A DNA stretch of 64,000 nt from Janthinobacterium tructae (GCF_006517255.1 NZ_CP041185.1:4278001-4342000); one strand, 5' to 3'. Counted from the stretch's first letter, positions 12,081-21,364 are shown. Numbers and translations: made by a program. The notes: generated by a model not told the origin, from the sequence alone.

Positions 12081-12467
12081 TCAGGAAATGCAGGCGGCGT
12101 TGATGGCGCCGATCGACAGGGAAATGGCGCCCAGCAGGCCGCCGAAGGCGCTGTTGTTCGATTCGATCTGGTCCTTCGACATGCGCAGCAGGCGCGTGGT
12201 GACCACATAGGCGAGCAATTGCACCACCATGGCGCCGAAGGCCCAGGCGAAGAACTGCTGGTAGTCGGCCGTATGCATCAGGGACGAGGCGATGGTAGCG
12301 GAAAAGCCCAGCAGCGCGCCGCCCAGCGACAGCGCCGCCGCCTGGTTGCCCTGGCGAATCAGCAGCACTTCGTTATACGGCGTGACGCGCGTGTAGATGA
12401 TAAAAAATACAATCAACAGCCCGGCGGCCAGTAAAAGATGGATCAGATAGTTTAGGATGGCGGGCAC
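12081..12467 (-). CDS. DUF350 family membrane protein
   Basis: A 128-residue integral membrane protein with four hydrophobic helices (about residues 5-25, 43-63, 68-90 and 105-125). It has the Gly-rich DUF350 pattern GGALLGF and GGLLGAISLSIGAINAACI. First gene of the minus-strand operon and divergent from the aminopropyltransferase-like gene across 59 bp. DUF350 proteins recur next to SPFH, DUF4178 and PspA-type envelope-stress genes; the activity is unknown. Confidence 0.87.
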   Translation of the reverse strand: MPAILNYLIHLLLAAGLLIVFFIIYTRVTPYNEVLLIRQGNQAAALSLGGALLGFSATIASSLMHTADYQQFFAWAFGAMVVQLLAYVVTTRLLRMSKDQIESNNSAFGGLLGAISLSIGAINAACIS

Positions 12468-12526
12468 GGCTTTCCTCGCAATGAGTATTTGATAACGTCA
12501 ACGCATATTAGAACAAAAAAAGTCCA

Positions 12527-14038
12527 ATGAACAAAAAGATTCTGATCTTGTCCGTCTTCGTGGTTGCCTCCTGCGGCCTCGCGTATGAGCTGATCGCCGG
12601 CGCCATGTCCAGCTACCTGCTCGGCGACTCCATCTTGCAGTTTTCCACCATTATCGGCTGCTACCTGTTCGCCATGGGTGTGGGCGCTCACTTTTCCAAG
12701 TATGTAAAGGACGACGACGTGCTCTCGCGCTTCGTCGACATCGAGCTGGCCGTGGGCCTGATCGGCGGCTTGTCGGCCGCCATCCTGTTCATGACGTTTT
12801 CGTGGATGGCGGCGCCATTTCGCACCTTATTGTATGTGATGGTGTTCCTGATCGGCGCACTGGTCGGCATGGAAGTGCCGCTGGTGATGCGTGCCCTCAA
12901 TTCGCGCCAGACGGAATTTAGTGAACTGGTCAGCCGCGTACTGACCTTCGATTACCTGGGCGCGCTGGCAGTTTCGCTGCTGTTCCCGCTGGTGCTGTCG
13001 CCGTATCTGGGACTGGTGCGTACGGGCTTTTTGTTCGGCATGCTCAACGTGGGCGTGGGCCTGTGGACGATTTACGTGTTCCGCGCCGAGCTGAAGAACC
13101 TCACCGGGCGCTTCCTGCGCGCCTGCGTCGTGCTGCTGCTGCTGATCGTCGGCTTTGCCATGTCGGACCGCATGGTGGCCTGGGGCGAACATGGCCTGTT
13201 CGGTGACCAGATCGTGTATTCCACCACCACGCCCTACCAGCGCCTGGTGATCACGCGCTGGAAGGACGATACGCGGCTGTACATCAATGGCAACCTGCAG
13301 TTTTCCTCGCGCGACGAGTACCGCTACCACGAAGCGCTGGTGCACCCCGTGCTGGAAGCCTTGCCATGGGCGCGCCGCGTGCTGGTGCTGGGCGGCGGCG
13401 ATGGCCTGGCGCTGCGCGAAATCCTGCGCTATCCGAATATCGAACACGTCACCGTGGTCGACCTTGACCCCGCCATGACGGCCGCGTTTACCACGCGCCC
13501 GGAACTGGCAAAGCTGAATAACAATTCGTTCTCGGACAAGCGCGTCACCGTCGTCAATGCCGATGCCGCCGTCTGGCTGCGCAACAACGGCGACATGTTC
13601 GACGCGGCCATCGTCGACTTTCCCGATCCGTCCAGCTTCGCGCTCGGCAAGCTGTATTCCGTGCCCTTCTACGACCTGGTGAAAAAACACCTGGCGGCCA
13701 AGGGCTTGATGGTGGTGCAATCGACGTCGCCTTTCTTTGCCCCACACGCCTACTGGACCATCAATGCGACCCTGCGCGAAGTGGGCATGCGTACCTGGCC
13801 CTACCACGCCTATGTACCCTCGTTCGGCGAATGGGGTTTTATCCTGGCTTCACCCCAGCTTGACTACACACCGCCGACGACATACCGCCTGCCGATGCGC
13901 TACCTGAATGCGGACACCACGCGCGAAATGTTCATCTTCCCGCCCGACATGCAGCCGCTGCCGATGGCGCCGAATCGCCTCAACACCCAGTCGCTCGTGC
14001 ATGAATTCGAGCAGGACTGGAACCGGGTGATTCGCTGA
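12527..14038 (+). CDS. Membrane-embedded spermidine synthase-like aminopropyltransferase
   Basis: A 503-residue fusion of an N-terminal membrane domain (about seven helices within residues 5-215) and a C-terminal spermidine synthase fold. The catalytic part shows YHEALVHP (about 267-274), the AdoMet-type loop LGGGDG (288-293), the acidic residues of VVDLDP (310-315) and DFPDPSS (364-370), where soluble SpeE has a DxxDP motif. It would transfer an aminopropyl group from the SpeD product to an amine, at or across the membrane. The gene overlaps the oxidase gene by 1 nt (TGATG). The acceptor substrate is not deducible. Confidence 0.87.
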   Translation: MNKKILILSVFVVASCGLAYELIAGAMSSYLLGDSILQFSTIIGCYLFAMGVGAHFSKYVKDDDVLSRFVDIELAVGLIGGLSAAILFMTFSWMAAPFRTLLYVMVFLIGALVGMEVPLVMRALNSRQTEFSELVSRVLTFDYLGALAVSLLFPLVLSPYLGLVRTGFLFGMLNVGVGLWTIYVFRAELKNLTGRFLRACVVLLLLIVGFAMSDRMVAWGEHGLFGDQIVYSTTTPYQRLVITRWKDDTRLYINGNLQFSSRDEYRYHEALVHPVLEALPWARRVLVLGGGDGLALREILRYPNIEHVTVVDLDPAMTAAFTTRPELAKLNNNSFSDKRVTVVNADAAVWLRNNGDMFDAAIVDFPDPSSFALGKLYSVPFYDLVKKHLAAKGLMVVQSTSPFFAPHAYWTINATLREVGMRTWPYHAYVPSFGEWGFILASPQLDYTPPTTYRLPMRYLNADTTREMFIFPPDMQPLPMAPNRLNTQSLVHEFEQDWNRVIR

Positions 14039-15672
14039 TGCAGCGCCGCTCCTTCATGCTGTGGGCTGCCGGTGGCGCGGCGGCGGCCGCCGCCGGCATC
14101 GGCAGCATTGCCGCGTATCTGCGCTGGCAGGAGATCACGCCCAAGGTGCTGTATCCGGGCCGCAGCGAGGGACACTATTTGCGCACGCTGCTGCGCGAGC
14201 ACACGGCGCTGCCGGCGCCCTCGGCAACCATCACCACGGATGTCGCCATCCTCGGTTCCGGCATCGCCGGCCTGACGGCGGCGTGGCGCCTGAACAAGCT
14301 GGGGCACCAGGATTTCCTGATGGTCGATGGCCCGCAGCCGTATGGCAACGCGGCCGGCGGGCAGTTCGGCGAGCTGGCCTATCCGACCGGTGGCCATTAT
14401 TTGCCGCTGCCTTCACCCGAATCGACCCACGTGCGCGAGATCCTGTTCGACCTGGGGATTATCCAGCGCGACCCGCAGGCGGAAAAGCCGTACTACGACG
14501 AGCGCTATATCCTGCACGCGCCGGAAGAACGATTGCTGTTCAACGGCCTGTGGCAGGATGGCTTCATTCCCACCGAAGGCGTGCCGCCTGCGGAACTGGC
14601 GCAGCACGAACGCTTCTTTGCCGAGGTGCGGCATTTGCGTCAGGCGCGCGGCAACGATGGCAAGCGCGTCTTCGTTTTCCCTACCGTGGAATCGTCGCAA
14701 GACCCGGCCTGGCAGGCGCTCGACGCCATCACCTTGAAGCAGTGGATGGAGCGCGAAGGCTATACCTCGCCCACCCTGCACTGGTATCTGAATTACTGCT
14801 GCCGCGACGACTATGGCACGCGCTACGATCAGGTGTCGGCCTGGGCCGGCCTGCATTACTATTGCAGCCGCTGGGGGCAGGCGGCGAATGCGGGCAATGG
14901 CGCCTGGCTGACCTGGCCCGGCGGCATGCAGCCAGTCGCCACGGCCATGGAGCAGGCCTCAGGCGTCAAACGTCATGCGGGCACGGTGGTTTCCGTGCAG
15001 ACGACAGACCAGGGCGTGGAAGCGCTGTGCCTGGAACTGGTCGACGGCCAGCCACGCACCTACCTGGTCAAGGCACGCAAGGCCATCTGCGCCATGCCCT
15101 TGTATGTGGCGGCGCGCGTGGTGCCGGACATTGCCAGCTACGGCTTTGACGCGAAGCGCGATACGCCCGCGTATGCGCCATGGATGGTGGCGAACTTTTT
15201 ACTGAAACGCTTTCCCGACGAACTGCCGCATGCACCACTGTGCTGGGATAACGTGGTGTACCAGGAACCGGGCCTCGGCTATGTCGTCTCGACCCACCAG
15301 GATATCCGCGTGCGTCCGCCCGAGAAAACCGTCTTCAGCGCCTACGTGGCGCTGTCCGACCGCACGCCGCAGCAAGCGCGCAAATGGCTCGATACGGCCA
15401 CGCCCGAAGAATTGCTGGCGCTGGCCAGCGTCGACCTGAAAACGGCGTATGGACGCGATTTCGCCAGCTGCGTCGAGCGCGTCGACATTACCGTGCGCGG
15501 CCACGCCATGGCCGCACCGTTACCGGGATTTCGCAGCAATGCGGGCTTGAAGGCCTTGCGTGAACATGACGGTGCCATCCTGTTCGCGCATGCCGATCTG
15601 TCGGGCTTTTCCGTGTTCGAGGAAGCGGCGTGGTGGGGGGATAGGGCAGCGCGATTGGCGGCTAACGTCTGA
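14038..15672 (+). CDS. Twin-arginine flavin-dependent amine oxidase-like protein
   Basis: A 544-residue FAD protein. The N-terminus MQRRSFMLW with an Ala/Gly-rich hydrophobic core is a twin-arginine export signal. The dinucleotide-binding segment VAILGSGIAGLTAAWRL (about residues 69-85) is the Rossmann motif of the NAD(P)-binding/amine oxidase clan, and the C-terminal HADLSGFSVFEEAAWWGDRAA helix contacts FAD in this family. It is translationally coupled to the aminopropyltransferase-like gene, so an exported oxidase acting on its polyamine product is plausible. That substrate link is inference from context. Confidence 0.82.
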   Translation: MQRRSFMLWAAGGAAAAAAGIGSIAAYLRWQEITPKVLYPGRSEGHYLRTLLREHTALPAPSATITTDVAILGSGIAGLTAAWRLNKLGHQDFLMVDGPQPYGNAAGGQFGELAYPTGGHYLPLPSPESTHVREILFDLGIIQRDPQAEKPYYDERYILHAPEERLLFNGLWQDGFIPTEGVPPAELAQHERFFAEVRHLRQARGNDGKRVFVFPTVESSQDPAWQALDAITLKQWMEREGYTSPTLHWYLNYCCRDDYGTRYDQVSAWAGLHYYCSRWGQAANAGNGAWLTWPGGMQPVATAMEQASGVKRHAGTVVSVQTTDQGVEALCLELVDGQPRTYLVKARKAICAMPLYVAARVVPDIASYGFDAKRDTPAYAPWMVANFLLKRFPDELPHAPLCWDNVVYQEPGLGYVVSTHQDIRVRPPEKTVFSAYVALSDRTPQQARKWLDTATPEELLALASVDLKTAYGRDFASCVERVDITVRGHAMAAPLPGFRSNAGLKALREHDGAILFAHADLSGFSVFEEAAWWGDRAARLAANV

Positions 15673-15678
15673 CATAAG

Positions 15679-15788
15679 CTACTGCGCGTCGCAATTTGCG
15701 GCCTGCGATGCTCACTGCCTCGGCGGCCCCATGCTAAAGCACAGCTGCGCTTCTTAGCCCCAACTTGCTGCCGCTCGCTACGCTTTTG
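15679..15788 (+). repeat. Dispersed A-tract/hairpin element, copy 1
   Basis: It starts CTACTGCGCG and ends CGCTCGCTACG followed by CTTTT. Most positions match the element at 34429-34532 in reverse orientation, including ATTTGCGGCCT, CGATGCTCACTG and GCACAGCT. It fills the gap between the two convergent operons. Confidence 0.75.
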
Positions 15789-15803
15789 TCCGACGTTATA
15801 TAT

Positions 15804-15829
15804 AAAAAGGCCGGCGCGAACGCCGGCCT
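15804..15829 (-). terminator. Intrinsic terminator of the chvE-mmsA-mmsB operon
   Basis: A 9-bp perfect stem, AGGCCGGCG (15808-15816) with CGCCGGCCT (15821-15829), and a CGAA loop. Read on the minus strand it is followed by TTTTTATA (15808 downward), about 25 bp beyond the mmsB stop. Confidence 0.9.
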
Positions 15830-15853
15830 GAGCCCCCTAAGGCTCGAACCGGT

Positions 15854-17080
15854 CTACTTGTTCTTGTTGATCACGTCGATGAACACGGCCGCCAGCAGCA
15901 CCAGGCCCTTGATCACCTGCTGGTAATCGATGCCGATGCCCATGATGGACATGCCGTTGTTCATCACGCCCATGATGAAGGCGCCGATCACGGCTCCCAT
16001 CACCTTGCCCACGCCGCCCGAGGCCGAGGCGCCGCCGATGAAGCAGGCGGCGATCACGTCCAGCTCGAAACCCGTGCCCGCCTTTGGCGTGGCCGTGTTC
16101 AGGCGCGCCGCGAAAATCAGGCCGGCCAGCGCGGCCAGCATGCCCATGTTGACGAAGGTGTAGAAACTGACCCGTTCCGTCTTGATGCCGGACAGGCGCG
16201 CCGCCTTCTCGTTGCCGCCGACGGCATACACGCGGCGGCCCAGCACGGTGCGGTTGGTGATGAAGGTGTAGGCGACGATCAGCAGCGACATCACGGCCAG
16301 CACGTTGGGAAAACCGCGGTACGACGCCAGCAGGTAGCTGAAATACACCATCACGGCGGCGAAGATGGCGTTTTTCAGCAGGAAGAAGGCGCGCGGCTCG
16401 TTTTCCATGCCGTGTTTCAGTTGCTTGGCGCGGCTGCGCAGCGAGGTGATGATCAGCGCCGCGGCGGCGATCACGCCCAGCAGCAGCGACAAGCCGCGCA
16501 GATTCTCTCCGCCGAACGGATCGGGCAGGAAGCCCGAGCTGAGCATCTGGAAGCCTTCCGGGAAGGGGCCAACCGACTGGCCTGCCAGCAGCGCCAGGGT
16601 CAGGCCCTTGAACACCAGCATGCCGGCCAGCGTGACGATAAACGACGGGATCTTGAAGAAGGCGACAAAATAGCCTTGCGCGCCGCCGATGACGGCGCCG
16701 GCCAGCAGGCAGACGATGCTGGCCGCGACAAAGTTCATCTGGTAGTTGACGATCAGGACGGCCGCCAGCGCGCCGACGAAGCCGACCACGGAGCCGACGG
16801 ACAAATCGATATGGCCGGCCACGATGACCATCAGCATGCCCAGCGCCATGATGACGATGTAGCTGTTTTGCAGCACCAGGTTCGTCAGGTTCAGCGGCTG
16901 CATCAGGGTGCCATCGGTCATGTACTGGAAAAAGCCCATGATGACGATCAGGGAGAGCAGCATGCCGTAGTCGCGCATATTGTTCTTCAAGAAGCCGGCA
17001 TAGCTTTTCGCTTGCGGCGCGGCCGCTGGCGCTGCTGCTGCTGCTGCTGCCGGCGCGCCCGCTGTCAATTTATTGTCCAT
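15854..17080 (-). CDS. mmsB: Multiple-monosaccharide ABC transporter permease (GguB/MmsB)
   Basis: A 408-residue inner-membrane permease of the ribose/xylose/galactose class. After an Ala-rich cytosolic N-terminus come about ten membrane helices. Family signatures include [19 protein letters not shown] (about residues 101-119) and the EAA-like segment [15 protein letters not shown] near residue 300, which contacts the ATPase. It partners MmsA and ChvE in the same operon; its start overlaps the end of mmsA by 11 nt and its Shine-Dalgarno (CGGAGAA) lies inside mmsA. Likely substrates are arabinose, galactose, glucose or xylose. Confidence 0.92.
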   Translation of the reverse strand: MDNKLTAGAPAAAAAAAPAAAPQAKSYAGFLKNNMRDYGMLLSLIVIMGFFQYMTDGTLMQPLNLTNLVLQNSYIVIMALGMLMVIVAGHIDLSVGSVVGFVGALAAVLIVNYQMNFVAASIVCLLAGAVIGGAQGYFVAFFKIPSFIVTLAGMLVFKGLTLALLAGQSVGPFPEGFQMLSSGFLPDPFGGENLRGLSLLLGVIAAAALIITSLRSRAKQLKHGMENEPRAFFLLKNAIFAAVMVYFSYLLASYRGFPNVLAVMSLLIVAYTFITNRTVLGRRVYAVGGNEKAARLSGIKTERVSFYTFVNMGMLAALAGLIFAARLNTATPKAGTGFELDVIAACFIGGASASGGVGKVMGAVIGAFIMGVMNNGMSIMGIGIDYQQVIKGLVLLAAVFIDVINKNK

Positions 17081-18611
17081 TGTTTTCTCCGTGTGTAACG
17101 ATCGCGCGCATGATGCGCTCCTGCGATGCTTCTGCCGCGCTCAGTTCTGCCGCGAAGCGGCCTTCGTTCATGACATAGATCCGGTCGCACATGCCCAGCA
17201 ATTCCGGCATTTCCGAGGAAATCATGATGATGCATTTGCCTTCGGCGGCCAGCTCGCTGATGATGCTGTAGATCTCGTACTTGGCGCCCACGTCGATGCC
17301 GCGGCTCGGTTCATCGAGGATCAGGATGTCGGGGCGCGAAAACAGCCACTTCGCCAGCACCACTTTCTGCTGGTTGCCGCCGGACAGATTGACTACCTTC
17401 TGCGCCACGCTCGAGCAACGGGTCTTGAGCTTGCGGCGGAACTCCTCGGCCACGCCGAATTCACGCTGCTCGTCGATCACCATGTGCTTCGAAATCGCAT
17501 CCAGGTTGGCCAGGCTGGTGTTCTTCTGGATGTCTTCCTCGAGGATCAGGCCCAGCCCCTTGCGGTCTTCCGTGACATACGCGAGGCCGTGGGCGATCGC
17601 CTTGCCGATGGTGCTGACGTCGATTTCCTGGCCATTCTTGAGCACCGTGCCGCTGATGCGCTGGCCGTAGGCGCGTCCGAAAATGCTCATCGCCAGTTCC
17701 GTGCGCCCGGAGCCCATCAAGCCGGCGATGCCGATGATTTCGCCTTTTTTGGCGTGCAGGTTGATGCCCTTGATGACGGGGCGGTCGGCATGTTCGGGAT
17801 GGAAGACGCGCCAATCGCGCACCTCGAAAATGGTCGCGCCGATGCTGGGCGTACGCGGCGGATAGCGGTCGGCCATCTCGCGCCCGACCATTTTTTCGAT
17901 GATGCGGTCTTCGCTGACGGGCTCGATGCGGCAGTCGAAACTGTCGACCGTGTTCCCATCGCGCAGCACCGTGATGGCATCGGCGACTCTTGAAATTTCA
18001 TTGAGCTTGTGCGAGATCAGGATCGACGCGATGCCCTGGGCTTTCAGGCCCAGCAGCAGGTCGAGCAGGGCCGCGCTGTCGCTTTCGTTCAGGCTGGCCG
18101 TTGGCTCGTCGAGGATCAGCAGCTTGACGTCCTTGCACAGCGCCTTGGCGATTTCGATCAGCTGCTGCTTGCCTACGCCCAGGTTGGTGATCAGGGTGTC
18201 CGGGGACTCTTTCAGGCCGACTTTGTGCAGCAGTTCGCGCGTCTTCGTTTGCGCGTATTCCCAGTCGATGACGCCCATATGGGCAGGTTCGTTGCCGAGG
18301 AAGATATTCTCGGCGATCGACAGCTGGGGCACCAGCGCCAGTTCCTGGTGGATGATGATGATGCCGATTTCTTCGCTGTCCTTGATGCCGCGGAAGTGCC
18401 GCGTCTGGCCCAGGTAATCGATGTCGCCCGTATAGCTGCCATGGCCGTAGACACCGCTCAGCACTTTCATCAGGGTCGATTTGCCGGCGCCGTTTTCGCC
18501 GACGATGGCGTGGATCTCGCCGCTGCGTACCCGCAGGTTGACATTGTCGAGCGCCACGACGCCCGGGAATGTTTTGCGTATCCCGCGCATTTCCAGGATA
18601 GTGTTCGTCAT
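17070..18611 (-). CDS. mmsA: Multiple-monosaccharide ABC transporter ATPase (GguA/MmsA)
   Basis: A 513-residue double ABC ATPase. The first half has Walker [10 protein letters not shown] (about residues 38-46), signature [13 protein letters not shown] and Walker [12 protein letters not shown]. The second half has the degenerate [10 protein letters not shown] in place of Walker A, as is normal for sugar importers, with an intact [13 protein letters not shown] signature and [13 protein letters not shown]. It powers the MmsB permease. The gene lies downstream of chvE across a hairpin-bearing spacer that may lower its expression relative to the binding protein. Confidence 0.94.
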   Translation of the reverse strand: MTNTILEMRGIRKTFPGVVALDNVNLRVRSGEIHAIVGENGAGKSTLMKVLSGVYGHGSYTGDIDYLGQTRHFRGIKDSEEIGIIIIHQELALVPQLSIAENIFLGNEPAHMGVIDWEYAQTKTRELLHKVGLKESPDTLITNLGVGKQQLIEIAKALCKDVKLLILDEPTASLNESDSAALLDLLLGLKAQGIASILISHKLNEISRVADAITVLRDGNTVDSFDCRIEPVSEDRIIEKMVGREMADRYPPRTPSIGATIFEVRDWRVFHPEHADRPVIKGINLHAKKGEIIGIAGLMGSGRTELAMSIFGRAYGQRISGTVLKNGQEIDVSTIGKAIAHGLAYVTEDRKGLGLILEEDIQKNTSLANLDAISKHMVIDEQREFGVAEEFRRKLKTRCSSVAQKVVNLSGGNQQKVVLAKWLFSRPDILILDEPSRGIDVGAKYEIYSIISELAAEGKCIIMISSEMPELLGMCDRIYVMNEGRFAAELSAAEASQERIMRAIVTHGENNGQ

Positions 18612-18686
18612 ATAACCTCTCTGGCACGGCCGCGCTGGTCGGCGCCGGTCGTGCGGCAGTCTTGTTCTTGATCGTGCATGAAGCGA

Positions 18687-18709
18687 AAGGCCCGGCAGCG
18701 CCGGGCCTT
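18687..18709 (-). terminator. Intercistronic hairpin between chvE and mmsA
   Basis: A perfect 10-bp GC-rich stem, AAGGCCCGGC (18687-18696) with GCCGGGCCTT (18700-18709), and a 3-nt loop. On the minus strand the following bases are TTCGCTTC, a poor U-tract. This suits partial termination or mRNA 3'-end protection after the abundant binding-protein gene. Confidence 0.7.
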
Positions 18710-18724
18710 CAGTACCGTCGATGC

Positions 18725-19801
18725 TTATTTCACTTGCGCTTCCGTGTAGTAGCCGCTGCCGGTGACGAGCACCTGCTTCCAGTTCGCCTTGTCGACGGTG
18801 ACGGGTTTGAGCAGATAGGACGGCACGACTTTTACGCCGTTGTTGTAGGTCTTGGTATCGTTGACGGTCGGTACCTTGCCCGACATCATGGCGTCGACCA
18901 TGTTCGCCGTCACCTTGGCCAGTTCGCGCGTGTCCTTGAACACGGTCGACGCCTGTTCGCCGCGGATGATCGATTTCACCGACGGGATCTCCGCATCCTG
19001 GCCCGTGACGACGGGGAACGGTTGTTTCGGCGTGCCGTAGCCGACGCCCTTGAGCGAGGACAGGATGCCGATGCTCAAGCCGTCATACGGCGACAGCACG
19101 GCGTCGACACGCGCATTGCCGTAGTAGGCGCTGAGCAGGTTGTCCATGCGCGCCTGGGCCACGGCGCCATCCCAGCGCAGGGTGGCTACCTTTTCCATGC
19201 CCATCTGCTTCGAGCGCACCACCAGCTTGCCGCTGTCGATGTACGGTTTCAGCACCGACAGCGCGCCGTTGTAGAAGAAGTGCGCGTTGTTGTCGTCGGC
19301 CGAGCCACCGAACAGTTCGATATTGAACGGACCCTTGCCTTCCTTGAGTTTCAGCGCCGATTCGATATAGCCCGCTTGCAGCACGCCGACCTGGAAGTTG
19401 TCGAAGGTGGCGTAGTAATCGATGTTTTTCGTGCCGCGGATCAGACGGTCATACGAGATGACCTTGATGCCCTTGTCGGCCGCCTTTTGCAGCACGTTCG
19501 ACAAGGTGGTGCCGTCGATGGCGGCGATCACCAGCACCTTGGCGCCCTTGGTGATCATGTTTTCCACCTGCGCCAGCTGGTTCGGGATATCGTCGTCGGC
19601 AAACTGCAAGTCCGTCTTGTAGCCGCGCTCCTTGAATACCTTGACCATGTTGTCGCCATCGGCGATCCAGCGCATGGACGACTTGGTCGGCATCGAGATG
19701 CCGATCGCGCCCTTGTCGGCGGCACTAGCCACAGGCATTACCGCCATGCCGGAGATGGCCAGCGCCAGGCTCGCGGTCAGCATTTTCATTGTTGTTTTCA
19801 T
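18725..19801 (-). CDS. chvE: Periplasmic sugar-binding protein ChvE
   Basis: A 358-residue type-I periplasmic binding protein with a Sec signal peptide (cleavage after about residue 27, VASA|AD). The lobes show [17 protein letters not shown] and [15 protein letters not shown], typical of the ChvE/MmsA-system sugar receptors. It delivers aldoses such as arabinose, galactose, glucose and xylose to MmsAB. ATG 19801, with GGAGA upstream, was chosen over earlier in-frame starts because it begins the signal peptide. First gene of its operon and divergent from the xylX-like gene. Confidence 0.93.
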   Translation of the reverse strand: MKTTMKMLTASLALAISGMAVMPVASAADKGAIGISMPTKSSMRWIADGDNMVKVFKERGYKTDLQFADDDIPNQLAQVENMITKGAKVLVIAAIDGTTLSNVLQKAADKGIKVISYDRLIRGTKNIDYYATFDNFQVGVLQAGYIESALKLKEGKGPFNIELFGGSADDNNAHFFYNGALSVLKPYIDSGKLVVRSKQMGMEKVATLRWDGAVAQARMDNLLSAYYGNARVDAVLSPYDGLSIGILSSLKGVGYGTPKQPFPVVTGQDAEIPSVKSIIRGEQASTVFKDTRELAKVTANMVDAMMSGKVPTVNDTKTYNNGVKVVPSYLLKPVTVDKANWKQVLVTGSGYYTEAQVK

Positions 19802-19945
19802 TTCAGGTCTCCACCGTCTTCGATAGTTGAATGTGCCAGGGCCGTCGTCCCAGTGGGCGGGCTCCGTGCGGATGGCCGATTGCAGGCCACGGCTGATACT
19901 AGTTTGTCCATCCATCCCTCACCAATCACTTTTTTCGCATAGGCG

Positions 19946-19967
19946 ATATCCAAAACGGTATCGATCA
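19946..19967. promoter_or_regulatory. Candidate operator shared with the dgoK region (site 1)
   Basis: The pattern ATATCC-N-AA-N-CGGTATC-N-AT-N-A matches the site at 30005-30026 in 18 of 22 positions. Its arms ATATCC and GGTATC form an imperfect inverted repeat. It lies about 145 bp from the chvE start and 210 bp from the xylX-like start, a suitable place for one regulator to act in both directions. Confidence 0.5.
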
Positions 19968-19993
19968 GCCAATTGATGCAATGCGCCATTGCG

Positions 19994-20026
19994 CCCGTTT
20001 CCGCCTGCTGACAGGGCGGAAACGGG
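19994..20026. repeat. Perfect 12-bp inverted repeat
   Basis: CCCGTTTCCGCC pairs with GGCGGAAACGGG around a 9-nt loop. As RNA on the plus strand it would be a very stable hairpin about 150 nt before the xylX-like start; as DNA it could bind a dimeric regulator. There is no immediate U-tract on either strand. Confidence 0.7.
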
Positions 20027-20177
20027 GGCCGGGCGGCGGCTTTTTTTGGTGCGCTGCAATACCAATAATCATCATTCAATTTGGTGATTTTCGTAATTGC
20101 GGCGACACAGGGCGGCGCGCAGAATCGGTCCGGACTTGAAGACCGGCCATCCCGTCACGACCTTTTGAAAGCTTGCC

Positions 20178-21338
20178 ATGCAGCCGATTTCCCCCGCTTC
20201 CCTGTTGCCCGCCGACCTGGCGCAGGCCCTCCTTATCGGCCGCATCTGGCGTGACGGACCCTGCGTCGTCGCCGTGCGCGGCGGCGAAGTGGTCGACCTC
20301 ACGCAGACGGTAGCGACGGTGGCCGAGCTGTTCGAGCGCAGCGATGCGCTCGATATCGCCCGCCATGCGCCCGGTATCGCGCTCGGCTCCGTGCAGGCGC
20401 TACTGGCGCAGGCGCTGGCCGCACCGGCAGGTGAGCCGCTGCTGCTGGCGCCGTGCGACCTGCAGGCCGTCAAGGCCTGTGGCGTGACCTTCGCCGTCAG
20501 CCTGCTCGAACGGGTGATCGAAGAGCAGGCGGGCGGCGACGCGGCACGCGCCGCGAGCCTGCGCACTGCGCTGCAAACGACCCTGGGCGGCGACTTGTCG
20601 GCCCTGAAACCGGGCTCGGAGGCGGCGCAGCGCCTGAAACAGCAGCTGCAGCAGCGCGGCGCTTGGTCGCAATACATGGAAGTGGGCATTGGCCCCGATG
20701 CGGAAGTGTTTACCAAGGCGCAGCCGATGTCGTCGGTGGGCTGCGGCGCGCAGGTGGGCTTGCTGCCATCGTCCGCCTGGAACAACCCGGAGCCGGAGAT
20801 CGTCCTGGCCGTCAACAGCCGCGGCGAGGTGCTGGGGGCGACCCTGGGCAACGACGTCAACCTGCGCGATATCGAAGGGCGCAGCGCCCTGTTGCTGGGC
20901 AAGGCCAAGGACAACAACGGCTCCTGCGCCATCGGCCCCTTCATCCGCCTGTTCGATGAACACTTCACGCTCGACTCCGTGCGCCAGGCCGAAGTGTCGC
21001 TGTTGATCGAAGGCGCGGACGACGGCTTTGTGCTCGAAGGCGCCAGCTTCATGCGCGAGATCAGCCGCGACCCGCTCGACCTGGTGCGCCAGACGGCGGG
21101 CCAGTACCACCAGTATCCGGACGGTTTCATGCTGTTCCTGGGCACCATGTTCTCACCCGTGAAGGACCGTGGCGCACAGGGCGGCGGCTTCACGCACCAT
21201 CTGGGCGACCGCGTGACGATTGCCAGCGCCGCGCTGGGCGCGCTGGTCAACGACGTGCAGCGCTGCGATGCGATCCCTCCCTGGACGTTCGGCGTGCGCG
21301 CGCTGTACCGGAACCTGGCCCGTCGCGGTTTGCTTTGA
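20178..21338 (+). CDS. FAH-family 2-keto-3-deoxy-pentonate dehydratase (XylX/AraD1-like)
   Basis: A 386-residue protein of the fumarylacetoacetate hydrolase superfamily, close in layout to Caulobacter XylX and to AraD1/GguC. The C-terminal catalytic fold shows NNPEPEIVLAVNSRGEVLGATLGND, whose E-x-E metal ligands are typical, and later LGTMFSP and HHLGDRVTI segments. Expected reaction: 2-keto-3-deoxy-D-xylonate or -L-arabinonate to alpha-ketoglutarate semialdehyde. It heads an operon with a sugar dehydrogenase and xylonate dehydratase, which supports the Weimberg role. Whether the C5 substrate is D-xylo or L-arabino is not settled by sequence. Confidence 0.88.
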   Translation: MQPISPASLLPADLAQALLIGRIWRDGPCVVAVRGGEVVDLTQTVATVAELFERSDALDIARHAPGIALGSVQALLAQALAAPAGEPLLLAPCDLQAVKACGVTFAVSLLERVIEEQAGGDAARAASLRTALQTTLGGDLSALKPGSEAAQRLKQQLQQRGAWSQYMEVGIGPDAEVFTKAQPMSSVGCGAQVGLLPSSAWNNPEPEIVLAVNSRGEVLGATLGNDVNLRDIEGRSALLLGKAKDNNGSCAIGPFIRLFDEHFTLDSVRQAEVSLLIEGADDGFVLEGASFMREISRDPLDLVRQTAGQYHQYPDGFMLFLGTMFSPVKDRGAQGGGFTHHLGDRVTIASAALGALVNDVQRCDAIPPWTFGVRALYRNLARRGLL

Positions 21339-21364
21339 TTCCAATTTTTTAAAAGAGAGACACC

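Larger units (their letters stand above)
19802..20177. promoter_or_regulatory. Divergent control region of chvE and the xylX-like operon
   Basis: 376 bp without a supportable gene. It holds a motif shared with the dgoK upstream region (19946-19967) and a perfect 12-bp inverted repeat (19994-20005 with 20015-20026, 9-nt loop) followed by a GC-rich stretch and seven T (20041-20047). The end near xylX is AT-rich (20050-20100). An in-frame 93-codon ORF across it on the minus strand lacks coding signs. Confidence 0.6.

Noticed and set aside
12050..12208. N-terminal extension of the SPFH protein
   Set aside because: The extension overlaps the DUF350 coding region in another frame and has no ribosome site; ATG 12049 has AAGGA and starts the family sequence.
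19798..20079. A 93-codon minus-strand frame in the chvE/xylX gap
   Set aside because: It runs through the 12-bp inverted repeat and a Pro/Ala-rich GC stretch, with no ribosome site or family resemblance.
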